Positions 1-8,184 of a stretch of 64,000 bases of DNA are shown here, piece by piece. The position numbers and the translations under genes were made by a program. Each line of letters begins with the position of its first letter. Position 1 is the first letter of the stretch. A model generated the notes under the pieces. The model ran no database searches. It was given only the letters and a program-made list of their open reading frames with translations, and was not told the DNA's origin. Source of the DNA: Actinoplanes sp. NBC_00393. GTDB lineage: Bacteria > Actinomycetota > Actinomycetes > Mycobacteriales > Micromonosporaceae. Location of the stretch: contig NZ_CP107942.1 in the NCBI RefSeq assembly GCF_036053395.1, positions 6,900,501 to 6,964,500 of the forward strand, written 5' to 3'.

Positions 1-25
1 TGCGTCTCCGCTCGTCACGCCTTGA

Positions 26-244
26 TCAGACCTTCATGGCTTCGTAGATCTCCTTGCACTGCGGGCACACCGGTGAGCCGGGCTTGGGCGCCTTGGTCAC
101 CGGGAACTTCTCGCCGCAGAGGGCCACCACGAAGGTGCCCATGACCGCGCTCTCCGCGATCTTCTCCTTGCGAACGTAGTGGAACATCTCCGGACCGGTG
201 TCGGCATCCTTGGTCTCCGGACGCTCCAGGATCTGGGTGCTCAC
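26..244 (-). CDS. DUF3039 family small zinc-ribbon-like protein
   Basis: A 72-residue protein matching the actinobacterial DUF3039 family over its full length. C43 and the CPQC motif (C60, C63), together with H22, suggest a small zinc-binding fold; that metal site is inferred from residue spacing. There is no membrane segment or signal peptide, so it should be cytoplasmic. It stands alone, transcribed away from psuG with about 130 bases between them. No function is established for the family as far as I know. Confidence 0.85.
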   Translation of the reverse strand: MSTQILERPETKDADTGPEMFHYVRKEKIAESAVMGTFVVALCGEKFPVTKAPKPGSPVCPQCKEIYEAMKV

Positions 245-374
245 GGTTTATCTACCCTTCGCAGAATCAATGCTCATGCCATGGCGGAGTCACAGCTCCA
301 GCCGCCAAGTCTGACAGCTCACGCCTGGTCGGTCCAACGACAACGCAGGTCGTGAGCGCCGTACCGTAGCGGGC

Positions 375-1325
375 GTGACTGACTTCGCAATTCGATACGG
401 CGAGCACGTGACCCGGGCCCGCCGGGACGGCCGTCCGGTGGTGGCCCTGGAGAGCACGATCATCTCGCACGGCCTGCCGCACCCCGACAACCTCCGGGTG
501 GCGCGCGAGATCGAGCAGACCGTCCGGGACAACGGGGCGGTGCCGGCGACCATCGGCATGATCGGCGGAGAGGTCGTCGTCGGCCTGGACGACGCGCAGG
601 TCGAGCACCTGGCGCTCGCCGGGGACGTGGCGAAACTCTCGGTCCGGGATCTCGCGATCGCCGCGGCCCGGCGTGCCGACGGCGCCACCACGGTCGCCGC
701 CACCAGCGCGATCGCGGACGCCGCGGGCATCGGGGTGTTCGCCACCGGTGGGCTGGGCGGGGTGCACCGGGAGGCGAACATCACGTACGACGAGTCGGCC
801 GACCTGACCGCGCTGGCGCGGACGCCGATCGTGGTGGTCTGCGCCGGCGTCAAGTCGATCCTCGACGTGGGCGCCACCCTGGAGCGGATGGAGACCCTCG
901 GTGTGTCGGTGGCCGGTTACCGGACCCGGCGGTTCCCCGGCTTCTTCATCACCGACGGCGGCTTCGACGTCGACTGGGAGCTGGACTCGCCGGAGCAGGT
1001 GGCCGACTTCATCCGGGCCCGCGCCGAGCAGGGCGTCAGCGAGGGCGCCCTGGTGCTGGCGAACCCGCTGCCCACCGACGAGCAGCTCGACCCGGGGCTG
1101 CACGACCGGACCCTGGCGGCCGGACTGAACCTGCTGGCCGAGCAGAACATCACCGGCAAGGCGGTCACCCCCTTCCTGCTGGGCCACTTCCACGCCAGCA
1201 CCGAGGGCAAGAGCCTCGAGGTGAACATCCGGATCATCCTGCGCAACTCCGCCCTGGCGGCCCGGATCGCGGCGGCGGCCAACACCGGCGCGGCCGCGCC
1301 GGTGGGCTTCGCAGCGCCCGCATGA
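375..1325 (+). CDS. psuG: Pseudouridine-5'-phosphate glycosidase
   Basis: PsuG reversibly splits pseudouridine 5'-phosphate into uracil and ribose 5-phosphate in cytoplasmic pseudouridine salvage. The 316-residue length is normal for the family. The N-terminal ALESTIISHG motif carries the conserved Glu (E26), and CAGVKSILD carries the Lys expected to form the ribose adduct (family knowledge). The start is the GTG at 375. The TGA stop overlaps the ATG of a repeat-encoded micro-ORF (ATGA, 1322-1325), which leads into a PfkB-family kinase. The psuG-kinase pair is the classic arrangement for pseudouridine degradation. Confidence 0.93.
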   Translation: MTDFAIRYGEHVTRARRDGRPVVALESTIISHGLPHPDNLRVAREIEQTVRDNGAVPATIGMIGGEVVVGLDDAQVEHLALAGDVAKLSVRDLAIAAARRADGATTVAATSAIADAAGIGVFATGGLGGVHREANITYDESADLTALARTPIVVVCAGVKSILDVGATLERMETLGVSVAGYRTRRFPGFFITDGGFDVDWELDSPEQVADFIRARAEQGVSEGALVLANPLPTDEQLDPGLHDRTLAAGLNLLAEQNITGKAVTPFLLGHFHASTEGKSLEVNIRIILRNSALAARIAAAANTGAAAPVGFAAPA

Positions 1326-1386
1326 ACAGCGCCCGCATGAACAGCGCCCGCATGGACAGCGCCCGTATGAACAGCGCGCGCGTGGG
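1312..1386 (+). repeat. Five 15-bp tandem repeats at the psuG/kinase junction
   Basis: Five consecutive copies of a 15-bp unit, consensus CAGCGCCCGCATGAA, at 1312, 1327, 1342, 1357 and 1372. Copies 1 and 2 are identical, copies 3 and 4 differ at one base each, and copy 5 has several changes and carries GTG in place of ATG. The first copy contains the psuG stop codon. Each unit contains a potential start codon. The array probably arose by slippage; because the unit is a multiple of three, one frame stays open throughout. Confidence 0.93.
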
Positions 1387-1399
1387 CAACTCACGATGA
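1322..1399 (+). CDS. 25-codon micro-ORF made of MNSAR repeats, coupled to both neighbours
   Basis: An ATG at 1322 overlaps the psuG stop (ATGA). The frame runs through the 15-bp repeats as MNSAR, MNSAR, MDSAR, MNSAR and VGNSR, then ends at TGA 1397-1399, which overlaps the kinase ATG at 1396 (a second ATGA). The peptide has no recognisable function and no Shine-Dalgarno of its own. Its likely role, by inference, is to hand ribosomes from psuG to the kinase by termination-reinitiation. It could also be a chance product of repeat growth. Confidence 0.5.
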   Translation: MNSARMNSARMDSARMNSARVGNSR

Positions 1400-2271
1400 T
1401 CGTTGTCGGGGACCTGGTCACGGACGTCCTGGTCGAGCAGAACGGGCCGATCCAGGTCGGATCGGACACCGATGCCGCGATCCGGGTCGCCGGCGGAGGT
1501 CAGGCCGCGAACACGGCGGCCTGGCTGGCCCACGCCCGGCAGCCGGTGACGCTGGTCGCCGCGGTCGGTGACGACGCGGCCGGCCGGGAGCGGGTCGCGG
1601 AACTCGAGTCGGTGGGCGTGCGCTGCGCGGTGCACGTCCACCCGGGCGCCGTCACCGGCAGCGTGGTGGTCCTCACCGGCCCGGCCGAGCGCACCATGAT
1701 CACTGATCGGGGCGCCTCGCTGCTGCTCGACCCGGACCACGTGACCGCGGTGGTCTCCGCCGCTCCGGCCGGCAGCCACCTGCACCTCTCCGGCTATCCG
1801 CTGCTGCATGCCGGGTCACGTCCGGCGGGCCTCGCGGCCCTCACCGCCGCGGCAGGACGAGGAATCACGGTGAGCGTCGATGCGGCCTCGGCAGCCCCGT
1901 TGCGCGCCGCCGGTGCGCAGGCTTTCCTGGATTGGGTACGCGACGCCGACCTGCTCCTGTGCAACCAGGACGAGGCCGACGTGCTCGCCGGTCCGGGCAG
2001 CGCGGAGGAGCAGGCGGCCCGGCTGACGGCCCACGTGCGGAACGCGGTGGTGAAACAGGGGGCGGCCGGAGCCGTCTGGCGCGTGCGGGACGGCGAGGTG
2101 TTCTCGGGGGCGGCTTCGCGCGTACCGGTGAAGGATCCGACCGGGGCGGGTGACGCCTTCGCTGCCGGCCTGTTGGCCGCATGGTGTTCCGGTGCCGGGC
2201 CGGAAGCGGCGCTGGCCGCCGGCGCCGCTCTGGGCGCGGCCGCCGTGGCCCGGATCGGCGCCCGCCCGTAA
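1396..2271 (+). CDS. PfkB-family sugar kinase, probable pseudouridine kinase
   Basis: A 291-residue ribokinase/PfkB-fold enzyme. The N-terminal VVGDLVTDVLV strand and the GGGQAANTA substrate/Gly motif are present, and the C-terminal PfkB signature DPTGAGDAFAAG carries the catalytic Asp. Position directly after psuG suggests it phosphorylates pseudouridine to feed the glycosidase (PsuK role); the substrate is inferred from context. No clear Shine-Dalgarno precedes ATG 1396, and the start overlaps the micro-ORF stop, so translation is probably coupled. Another PfkB substrate such as ribose or an adenosine-type nucleoside cannot be excluded. Confidence 0.85.
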   Translation: MIVVGDLVTDVLVEQNGPIQVGSDTDAAIRVAGGGQAANTAAWLAHARQPVTLVAAVGDDAAGRERVAELESVGVRCAVHVHPGAVTGSVVVLTGPAERTMITDRGASLLLDPDHVTAVVSAAPAGSHLHLSGYPLLHAGSRPAGLAALTAAAGRGITVSVDAASAAPLRAAGAQAFLDWVRDADLLLCNQDEADVLAGPGSAEEQAARLTAHVRNAVVKQGAAGAVWRVRDGEVFSGAASRVPVKDPTGAGDAFAAGLLAAWCSGAGPEAALAAGAALGAAAVARIGARP

Positions 2272-2276
2272 CCGGG

Positions 2277-2660
2277 TCAGGAGCCGCGGCGCTGCTGCTC
2301 GACCGGGTCGTCGACCACCTCGGAGTCGATGGTGATGTACTCGGGCTCCTGCTGCACGAGCGCCCGCCGGACGTCCTCACGCGCGGCCCGGTCGGCGGCA
2401 CGCTCGGCCTTGGTCTTGGCCGGCCGATCGTTCGCGATCAGCACGGCCATCCAGGGCAGCAGGACCATCCCGAGCGCGCAGAGGCCCAGCCAAAGCGGCA
2501 GGAGCGGGACCCGGGCGCTGATCAGCACACCACCCAGGATCAGGCAGCCCGCCCGGACACTCATCATCGTGACGTAGCGGATCTGCCTGCTGCGGAGCTG
2601 AGCGTCCTGACTGTGCGCGGCATCGGTGATCAACACCGGATGCTCCGGCTGCTTCTTCAC
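2277..2660 (-). CDS. DUF3099 family membrane protein
   Basis: A 127-residue actinobacterial membrane protein of the DUF3099 type. A basic N-terminal region (residues 1-30) precedes two hydrophobic helices at roughly 33-50 and 54-76. A charged Ala/Arg/Glu-rich cytoplasmic tail follows. It ends five bases past the end of the convergent kinase gene. I know of no function for the family. Confidence 0.8.
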   Translation of the reverse strand: MKKQPEHPVLITDAAHSQDAQLRSRQIRYVTMMSVRAGCLILGGVLISARVPLLPLWLGLCALGMVLLPWMAVLIANDRPAKTKAERAADRAAREDVRRALVQQEPEYITIDSEVVDDPVEQQRRGS

Positions 2661-2727
2661 GCGAGGACTCCGATCGACCCGGTAATCCTTGCACCGTCCG
2701 GGCCGTTGTGCCCAACCTGTCGGTGAC

Positions 2728-2818
2728 TGAACCTTTCAACGTGGCCAGGGCCGGCAGCACCCGGCACCGGCCAACCGCCGGGACATTTCCGGCCCGATGC
2801 CAGGTTGAGAAAGGTTCA
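2728..2818. repeat. Long-range 10-bp inverted repeat
   Basis: TGAACCTTTC at 2728-2737 is the exact reverse complement of GAAAGGTTCA at 2809-2818, with 71 bases between. A weaker GGCCGG/CCGGCC pair lies inside. It occupies the gap between the glycosylase stop and the DUF3099 start, both on the minus strand. It could fold at the 3' end of the glycosylase mRNA; no T tract is visible. Confidence 0.45.
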
Positions 2819-3403
2819 TCAAGCGCCCTTGGCGGCTCTCGCCTCGGCCTTGGCCGCCTTCTTGTTCGCCCGGACCTTGGCGAGGGATTCGTCGTCGACG
2901 ATGTCGGCGACCGACTTGAACGCGTCCACCTCGCCGTAGGCGCCGGCCGCTTCGCGCCAGCCCTCGGGCTGCACGTTGTACTGCTTGCCGAGCAGGGCGA
3001 CGAAGATCTGCGCCTTCTGCTTGCCGAAGCCGGGCAGCGCGAAGATCCGCTTGTAGAGCTCGGCGCCGGTCGGCACGCCCCGCCAGAGGGCGGCGGCGTC
3101 CCCGTCGTACTGGTCGACCAGCACCCGGCAGACCTCCTGCACGCGGACCGCCATCGCCTTCGGGAAGCGGTGCAGGGCCGGCGGCTCGGCGAAGATCGCG
3201 ATCAGCGCGTCCGGGTCGAAGTCGGCGAGCTCGGTGGCGGTCGGCTCGTGGCCGAGGCGCTGCGCGAGCACCCACGGCGAGGTGAACGCCTTCTCCATGG
3301 TGATCTGCTGGTCCAGCGTCAGGCCGACCAGCACGGCGAGCGGGTCCCGGTCCAGCAGCGCGTTCGCCTCGGCGTCGATGGGCAGCGAGAATGGCATGCT
3401 CAC
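2819..3403 (-). CDS. HhH-GPD-type base-excision DNA glycosylase
   Basis: A 194-residue protein of the actinobacterial HhH-GPD base-excision family. The N-terminal part contains the LVGLTLDQQITMEKAF helix typical of the family. A helix-hairpin-helix-like element, LPGFGKQKAQIFVALLG, lies near residue 130. There is no C-terminal Fe-S cysteine cluster, so it differs from MutY/Nth. It probably removes a damaged base; the substrate cannot be read from sequence. GTG 3403 has no strong ribosome site, and ATG 3397 is an alternative. It lies 14 bases after the small gene at 3418 on the same strand. Confidence 0.8.
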   Translation of the reverse strand: MSMPFSLPIDAEANALLDRDPLAVLVGLTLDQQITMEKAFTSPWVLAQRLGHEPTATELADFDPDALIAIFAEPPALHRFPKAMAVRVQEVCRVLVDQYDGDAAALWRGVPTGAELYKRIFALPGFGKQKAQIFVALLGKQYNVQPEGWREAAGAYGEVDAFKSVADIVDDESLAKVRANKKAAKAEARAAKGA

Positions 3404-3417
3404 ATCTTGCTACAGGC

Positions 3418-3690
3418 TCAGGCCTGCACCGTCCCGGCCAGGGCCTCGTAGGTGATGATGCGCACCTTGAGCGAGCGCCCCGCGACCCGGCTCAGCTCGC
3501 CGACCTCCATGATGTGCTCGGCCACCCGTCGCAGGTCGGACGGCGCGGTCACCGGCCGCCGCAGGCCCTGGGCCTGTACCGCCAGCGACCACAGGCCCTC
3601 GGCCATCTGCGGGCCGATCAGATCCGCCAGGGCCTTCACCGCGTCCTGCTCGGTGGGAATGTCGGGGCCGTAATTCTCGATCCGGGCCAT
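3418..3690 (-). CDS. Small unknown protein at the 3' end of the chemotaxis operon
   Basis: A 90-residue soluble protein, likely mostly helical, with no family I recognise. A GAGAGGTG ribosome site precedes ATG 3690. It lies 32 bases downstream of the receptor gene on the same strand, so it is probably the last or next-to-last gene of the chemotaxis transcript. A role as a receptor or adaptor accessory is only a guess from position. Confidence 0.65.
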   Translation of the reverse strand: MARIENYGPDIPTEQDAVKALADLIGPQMAEGLWSLAVQAQGLRRPVTAPSDLRRVAEHIMEVGELSRVAGRSLKVRIITYEALAGTVQA

Positions 3691-3722
3691 CGCGGCACCT
3701 CTCGCTGGCGATCTCGTGGTGG

Positions 3723-4769
3723 TCAGAACAGTTCGATGAGGGGCTCGTTGCCGGCCGAGGTGTCCCCACCGGTCTGCTGAGCATGGGTGGACCGCTGGCG
3801 GGACATCACGTGCTTGCTGCGCAGGTCCTCCACGTTGATGGACTGCGCCGCGAGATCCTCCGCACCGAGTTCCCCACGGGCGTACGCGGCGACGTTCTCC
3901 GACTGCCGGCGCACGTCGTCGACGGCTTCCGCGACGTGCTCGAGCATCTGCCGGCTGATGTCCTGGAACTGCACGTGCCCGACCGCGCCGGTGGTCTCCG
4001 AGGTGAGCGCGTCGGAGCTGCGCTGCACCTGCTCGGCAGCGCTGACGGTGTCCTTGAGGATGCCGGTGACCATCGCCGACATCTCCCGCTGCGCGTTCAG
4101 GATGCCGCCGAGCCGGCGGGTCATCGCCGTCTCCTCGGTCATCTCGGCCAGTTCCCCGGTCCGGTCGAACTGGGTGTCGTCGGAGAGCACCGCGTCGAGC
4201 CGGTTGGTGAGATCGGCGATGTTGCTGCCGATGCCGTGGGCGGCCTCGGAGGAGCGGTGCGCGAGTTTGCGTACCTCGTCGGCAACGACCGAGAAGCCCT
4301 CGCCGGCATCGCCGGCGCGGACCGCTTCGATCATCGCGTTCAGGGCGAGGATGTTGGTCGCCCGGCTGACTTCCTCGATCTGTTTGACGTGCTGGTCCAG
4401 CTCACGCATCTGGTCGACCAGGGCCCGGATCTGATGATCGCGGTACAGGAAGTACGCGATGAGCCGCCCGACCAGCTGGTCGTTGGAGGAGCTGACCTGG
4501 CTCAGCTCGGTCTCGGTGCGGCTGAGGGTGCCGGCGAGTTGCGAGACGTCGCCGGCCATCACCTCCGCCAATGAGTCGACCTTGATGAGCTGCTGGACGA
4601 TCGCCTGCGCAGCCTCGCCGGTCTGGTCGATGACGTCGTGAACGTGCCCGTCGATCACTTCGCAGAACGACGGGATCGGGTCCAGCGCCTCGGCCACGAC
4701 GTCCCCGCGCACCTGCTGGCTGTCCGGCTCGGCCGGCGGCAGCGTGAGCTTGCGGAGAAGGCTTGGCAT
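3723..4769 (-). CDS. Soluble methyl-accepting chemotaxis-type signalling protein
   Basis: A cytoplasmic receptor of about 348 residues with no transmembrane helix and no recognisable ligand domain. A helical N-terminal half leads to the receptor hairpin tip, [17 protein letters not shown] followed by [14 protein letters not shown], which is the CheA/CheW contact region. The start is ATG 4769, preceded by GGAGG at a 9-base spacing; the longer open frame upstream runs through cheY in another frame and is not real. It lies 26 bases downstream of cheY. It should modulate CheA from the cytoplasm; its signal is unknown. Confidence 0.88.
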   Translation of the reverse strand: MPSLLRKLTLPPAEPDSQQVRGDVVAEALDPIPSFCEVIDGHVHDVIDQTGEAAQAIVQQLIKVDSLAEVMAGDVSQLAGTLSRTETELSQVSSSNDQLVGRLIAYFLYRDHQIRALVDQMRELDQHVKQIEEVSRATNILALNAMIEAVRAGDAGEGFSVVADEVRKLAHRSSEAAHGIGSNIADLTNRLDAVLSDDTQFDRTGELAEMTEETAMTRRLGGILNAQREMSAMVTGILKDTVSAAEQVQRSSDALTSETTGAVGHVQFQDISRQMLEHVAEAVDDVRRQSENVAAYARGELGAEDLAAQSINVEDLRSKHVMSRQRSTHAQQTGGDTSAGNEPLIELF

Positions 4770-4795
4770 GCGATACCTCCGTAATGGGACGAGTG

Positions 4796-5167
4796 TCAGG
4801 CTCCGGGCAGGACCTGCTTGATCACACCGAGCAGCTGGTCCGGTCCGACCGGCTTCACGAGCCAGCCGGTGGCACCGGCGTTCTTGGCCTCGGTGCGCTT
4901 GGTCTGCTCCGACTCGGTGGTCAACATGAGGATCGGGGTGAACCGCATACCCGGGGCCTTGCGGGCCTCGCGGGCGAAGGTGATCCCGTCCATCTGCGGC
5001 ATGTTGACGTCGCTGATGATGAGGTTCGGCTTGACACCCTTGCTGAGCTTGTCGAGAGCTTCCTTGCCGTGGCCCGCGGTCTCCACCGCGTACCCGGCCT
5101 TGGTGAGGATCGACTTGAGGCTCATCAGCATGGTGGCGGAGTCGTCGACGAGCATCACAGTGGTCAT
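4796..5167 (-). CDS. cheY: CheY-type single-domain response regulator
   Basis: A 123-residue stand-alone receiver domain. Acidic pocket DD is at residues 8-9, the phospho-acceptor Asp lies in [13 protein letters not shown], the conserved Thr in MLTTE, and the Lys in LVKPVG. It is expected to take phosphate from CheA and act on the flagellar motor or another output. Its ATG overlaps the stop of the preceding STAS-like gene (ATGA), indicating translational coupling. It is one of two CheY proteins in the operon; which one reaches the motor cannot be told from sequence. Confidence 0.93.
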   Translation of the reverse strand: MTTVMLVDDSATMLMSLKSILTKAGYAVETAGHGKEALDKLSKGVKPNLIISDVNMPQMDGITFAREARKAPGMRFTPILMLTTESEQTKRTEAKNAGATGWLVKPVGPDQLLGVIKQVLPGA

Positions 5168-5439
5168 GGAGGTTCGCTTCCCTGTCTGCTGGCGAGGCCG
5201 CTGCTCCCGTTGAGCAGCGGCAGCACCTGAGCAGCCAGGAAGGCGTCATTCGGTGCTGAAGAAATCTTCGGCCGGAAAAGAAGCAGAGCCTGGAGCGCGC
5301 CGGTGTGCAAGTGGTTGCAACGCCGCAGGCTGACCCTGGGCTTGCGGGCCGACCGCAGCCAGCCGGCCAGCTGCTCGACCTCGTCCACGGTCACCACGCC
5401 GATCAGCGTGGCGCTGTCGTCATGCAACTCGAGCGGCAA
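5164..5439 (-). CDS. Small STAS-like protein nested between cheA and cheY
   Basis: A 91-residue protein with an alternating strand/helix pattern. The stretch [18 protein letters not shown] resembles the central strand and helix of STAS/anti-sigma-antagonist-like proteins found in some chemotaxis clusters; the assignment is tentative. TTG 5439 is preceded by GGAGG at a 9-base spacing. The first 20 bases overlap the end of cheA, and the stop overlaps the cheY start by four bases, so it is translationally locked into the operon. It may be an adaptor or phosphatase partner, by inference. Confidence 0.7.
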   Translation of the reverse strand: MPLELHDDSATLIGVVTVDEVEQLAGWLRSARKPRVSLRRCNHLHTGALQALLLFRPKISSAPNDAFLAAQVLPLLNGSSGLASRQGSEPP

Positions 5440-7786
5440 GACCGAGCACCTCCTTCATGTTGAGCACCAGCAGGACCAGGCCGTCCCCGAGCAAAGCGGT
5501 TCCGGAGAACTCGTCGGCGTAGGCGAGTAGCCCCTCCATCGGCTTCAGGATCACGTCGACCTCGCGGTGGAACTGCGAGACGAGCAGGCCGACCCGCTGG
5601 CCGTTCACGTTCGCCACCAGGATCGCCCGATCGGCGCCGGGATCCGGTTCCCACGGCATGTCCAGCGCCCGTGCCAGGTCGATCACCGGCACCACCTCGC
5701 CGCGCATCACGACCACCTCCTGGTGCAGCACGTGGCCCATCTCGGCGGCGGGCACGCGTACCGTCTCCACCACCAGGTCGACCGGGATGCCGAACCGCTG
5801 ACCGGCGACGCTGACCACCATCACCTGGGTGACGGCCATCGAGAGCGGCAGCCGCAGCCGGGTGGAGGTGCCGTGGCCCAGCCGGGACCGCATGGTCACG
5901 GTGCCGCCCAGCTTCTCCACGCTGGCCCGGACCGCGTCCATCCCGACTCCCCGTCCGGAGAGATCCGAAACCTGGTCGGCGGTGGAGAATCCGGCACGGA
6001 ACACCAGGTCGACGGCGTCGTTGTCGGAGAGCGTCTCCAACTCCTCCTCGGAGATCAGCCCCTTCTCGTACGCCTTGCGCTTGACCCGTTCCGGATCGAT
6101 GCCGCGCCCGTCGTCGTTGACCTCCACGATCACCGCGTCGCCGTCCGCCACCGCCGCCAGGGTCAGCTTCGCCGCCGGCGGTTTGCCGGCCGCCACCCGC
6201 TCGTCGGAGGTCTCGATGCCGTGGTCCAGGCTGTTGCGCACCAGGTGCACCAGCGGGTCGCCGAGCGCCTCGATGACGTCCTTGTCGGCCATCGTGTCCT
6301 CACCCTCGGTGACCAACTCGATGCTCTTGCCGAGCCGCCGGCTCAGGTCACGGACCAGGCGGGGGAAACGGCCGAAGGCGACCGAGAGCGGGAGCATCCG
6401 TACGTCCATCACCGCGGCCTGCAGCTCCTCGGCGATCCGGTGCAGGCCGGCGTACTGGTCCTTGATCCGGCGGCTGAAGACCCGGCTGCCGAACTCCTCC
6501 TCGGCCTCGTCGGCCAGGAAGGTCAGCCCGTTCTTCGCCACGTTCAGCTCGCCGACCAGCTCCATCAGCCGGTCGACCTTCTCCTGGTCGACCTTGAGCA
6601 CCCGGGTGCCGACCTGCCCGCCGGGGTCGTCGGCCCGGCCGGCCATGTCGGCCGGGGCGGTGGCCGGCGGGGTGGGGGCCGCCGCGGCTGCTGGGGCAGC
6701 CGGTTTCACCGGCTCCGGCGCCGCTTCCGGAAGGAGACGTTCCACCGCCTCGAGCAGCGCGGTTCGGTCCGCCTCTGCAAGATCCATCGGTACGCCCAGC
6801 GCCTGCGCCGCCGCGGTCACGCTCCGGGCCACGGCCCGCAGTTGTGCCCCGTCCGCCGCGGGCACGCCTTCGGTCACGGCGAGGGAGCGCTGCGCCGCGG
6901 CCAGCACGGCCCGGGCGTCGGCGGCGATCGCCGAGTCGATCATCTCGGTCACAGCCACGGTGACCGGTTCCTCGGCGTGCAGCGGCGGCTCACCGCTGAG
7001 GTGGCGAGTGATCGCGTCGGCGTCCAGCTCGACGATCTGGACCTGATCCGGGACGTACCGGAACAGGTACTCCAGTTCGCCGACCGCGGCCCGGGTGGCG
7101 AGGACGAAGGAGAGCAGGCAGACGTACTCGTCGTACTCGTCGGTGGACGGCCACTGCTCGGGCGGAACCACTTGGAGCCGGTCCAGGCCGGGCACCTGGC
7201 GGATCAGGTGCAGCGGGTCCTCGGCCCGGAAGAAGCAGTCCGAGTCGGGTGCGTACCGGACGAAGCGCATGGTGGACGAGGTGGTGGAGAGCCAGGTCCC
7301 GGTCTCGGTCAGCCACTCCGCGTCCAGCCAGGCGAGCCAGTCCGGCGCCGCGTCGATCCGGGCGGCTGGGCCGGCGGCGCTCTGGGTGGGTGCGGCCGCC
7401 TCGCCACCGATCGGCGCCCGCAGCTTGGTGATCAGCCCGGCGGCGTCGTTGCCGGCGCTGGCCGGGAGCCGCTCGTGCGAGGTGACGTGTGCCAGCCAGC
7501 CGCGGATCAGGTCGAAGGCGGCGAGCAGGTCGTCGGCCATCTGCGAGTCGAGGGAGAGCCGGCCTCCGCGTACCGCGTCCAGCAGGTCCTCCGCGGCGTG
7601 GGTCAGCCGGGTCAGCTCGGGGAAGTCGAACAGGCCGGACGAGCCCTTGAAGGTGTGCGCCGCCCGGAACACCTCGTTGACCAGCTCCGGGTCGCCGGGG
7701 TCGCGTTCCAGCTGGAGCAGGCCTTCGTCGACCTGGGCGAGCAGGTCGTTGGCCTCGGCGAGGAACTGTGCGAGGAGCGGATTCAT
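5420..7786 (-). CDS. cheA: Chemotaxis histidine kinase CheA
   Basis: A 788-residue CheA. The N-terminal HPt domain carries the phospho-accepting His in RAAHTFKGSSG (H44). A middle region of roughly residues 150-350 replaces a canonical P2 domain, and a Pro/Ala linker follows. The dimerisation domain (LMELVGELNVAKNG) precedes the HATPase domain with the N box HLVRNSLDHGIE, DDGRGID and GRGVGMDAVR. A C-terminal CheW-like domain begins near VVSVAGQRFGIPVD. It phosphorylates CheY and CheB in response to receptor state. Its start overlaps the stop of the preceding cheY (ATGA). Confidence 0.95.
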   Translation of the reverse strand: MNPLLAQFLAEANDLLAQVDEGLLQLERDPGDPELVNEVFRAAHTFKGSSGLFDFPELTRLTHAAEDLLDAVRGGRLSLDSQMADDLLAAFDLIRGWLAHVTSHERLPASAGNDAAGLITKLRAPIGGEAAAPTQSAAGPAARIDAAPDWLAWLDAEWLTETGTWLSTTSSTMRFVRYAPDSDCFFRAEDPLHLIRQVPGLDRLQVVPPEQWPSTDEYDEYVCLLSFVLATRAAVGELEYLFRYVPDQVQIVELDADAITRHLSGEPPLHAEEPVTVAVTEMIDSAIAADARAVLAAAQRSLAVTEGVPAADGAQLRAVARSVTAAAQALGVPMDLAEADRTALLEAVERLLPEAAPEPVKPAAPAAAAAPTPPATAPADMAGRADDPGGQVGTRVLKVDQEKVDRLMELVGELNVAKNGLTFLADEAEEEFGSRVFSRRIKDQYAGLHRIAEELQAAVMDVRMLPLSVAFGRFPRLVRDLSRRLGKSIELVTEGEDTMADKDVIEALGDPLVHLVRNSLDHGIETSDERVAAGKPPAAKLTLAAVADGDAVIVEVNDDGRGIDPERVKRKAYEKGLISEEELETLSDNDAVDLVFRAGFSTADQVSDLSGRGVGMDAVRASVEKLGGTVTMRSRLGHGTSTRLRLPLSMAVTQVMVVSVAGQRFGIPVDLVVETVRVPAAEMGHVLHQEVVVMRGEVVPVIDLARALDMPWEPDPGADRAILVANVNGQRVGLLVSQFHREVDVILKPMEGLLAYADEFSGTALLGDGLVLLVLNMKEVLGLAARVA

Positions 7787-8184
7787 GCCGGCTCGTCCTT
7801 TCCGGAGGTCAGCATGGTGGCGATTCGCACCAGGCGATCTCCGGAGACCGGCTTGACCAGGTATAGGTTTGCTCCGGCCTGGTACGCCCGGTCCGCGTCA
7901 CCGGGCCGGTCCTCGGTGCTGATCATCAGCACCGGGGCCGAGGTGCCGACCGTCTCCGATCGCAGCGCCTCGACGCAGGCGTAGCCGTTCATCTTCGGCA
8001 TGTTGACGTCGACGACGAAGAGGTCGAACGGCGTACCTAGGGCCACCTCCACGGCTTCCAGCCCGTTCGCCGCCTCGGCCACCTCGAATCCGGCGGCGGT
8101 GAGCAGGCTGGTGTGGTAGAGCCGCACCGTGGCGGCGTCGTCGACGACGAGCACTCGGGCTTTCGTCTCGGTATCCGAGGTCAT
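7783..8184 (-). CDS. Response regulator receiver protein (CheY-like)
   Basis: A 133-residue single receiver domain. Acidic residues lie in VLVVDDAATVRLYH, the phospho-acceptor Asp in LFVVDVNMPKMNG, and the conserved Lys in YLVKPVSG. The start is ATG 8184, which shares one base with the cheR stop (TGATG); the longer open frame upstream overlaps cheR and is not coding. The stop overlaps the cheA start. It is a second CheY-like protein and may serve as phosphate sink or adaptation regulator (inference). Confidence 0.92.
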   Translation of the reverse strand: MTSDTETKARVLVVDDAATVRLYHTSLLTAAGFEVAEAANGLEAVEVALGTPFDLFVVDVNMPKMNGYACVEALRSETVGTSAPVLMISTEDRPGDADRAYQAGANLYLVKPVSGDRLVRIATMLTSGKDEPA

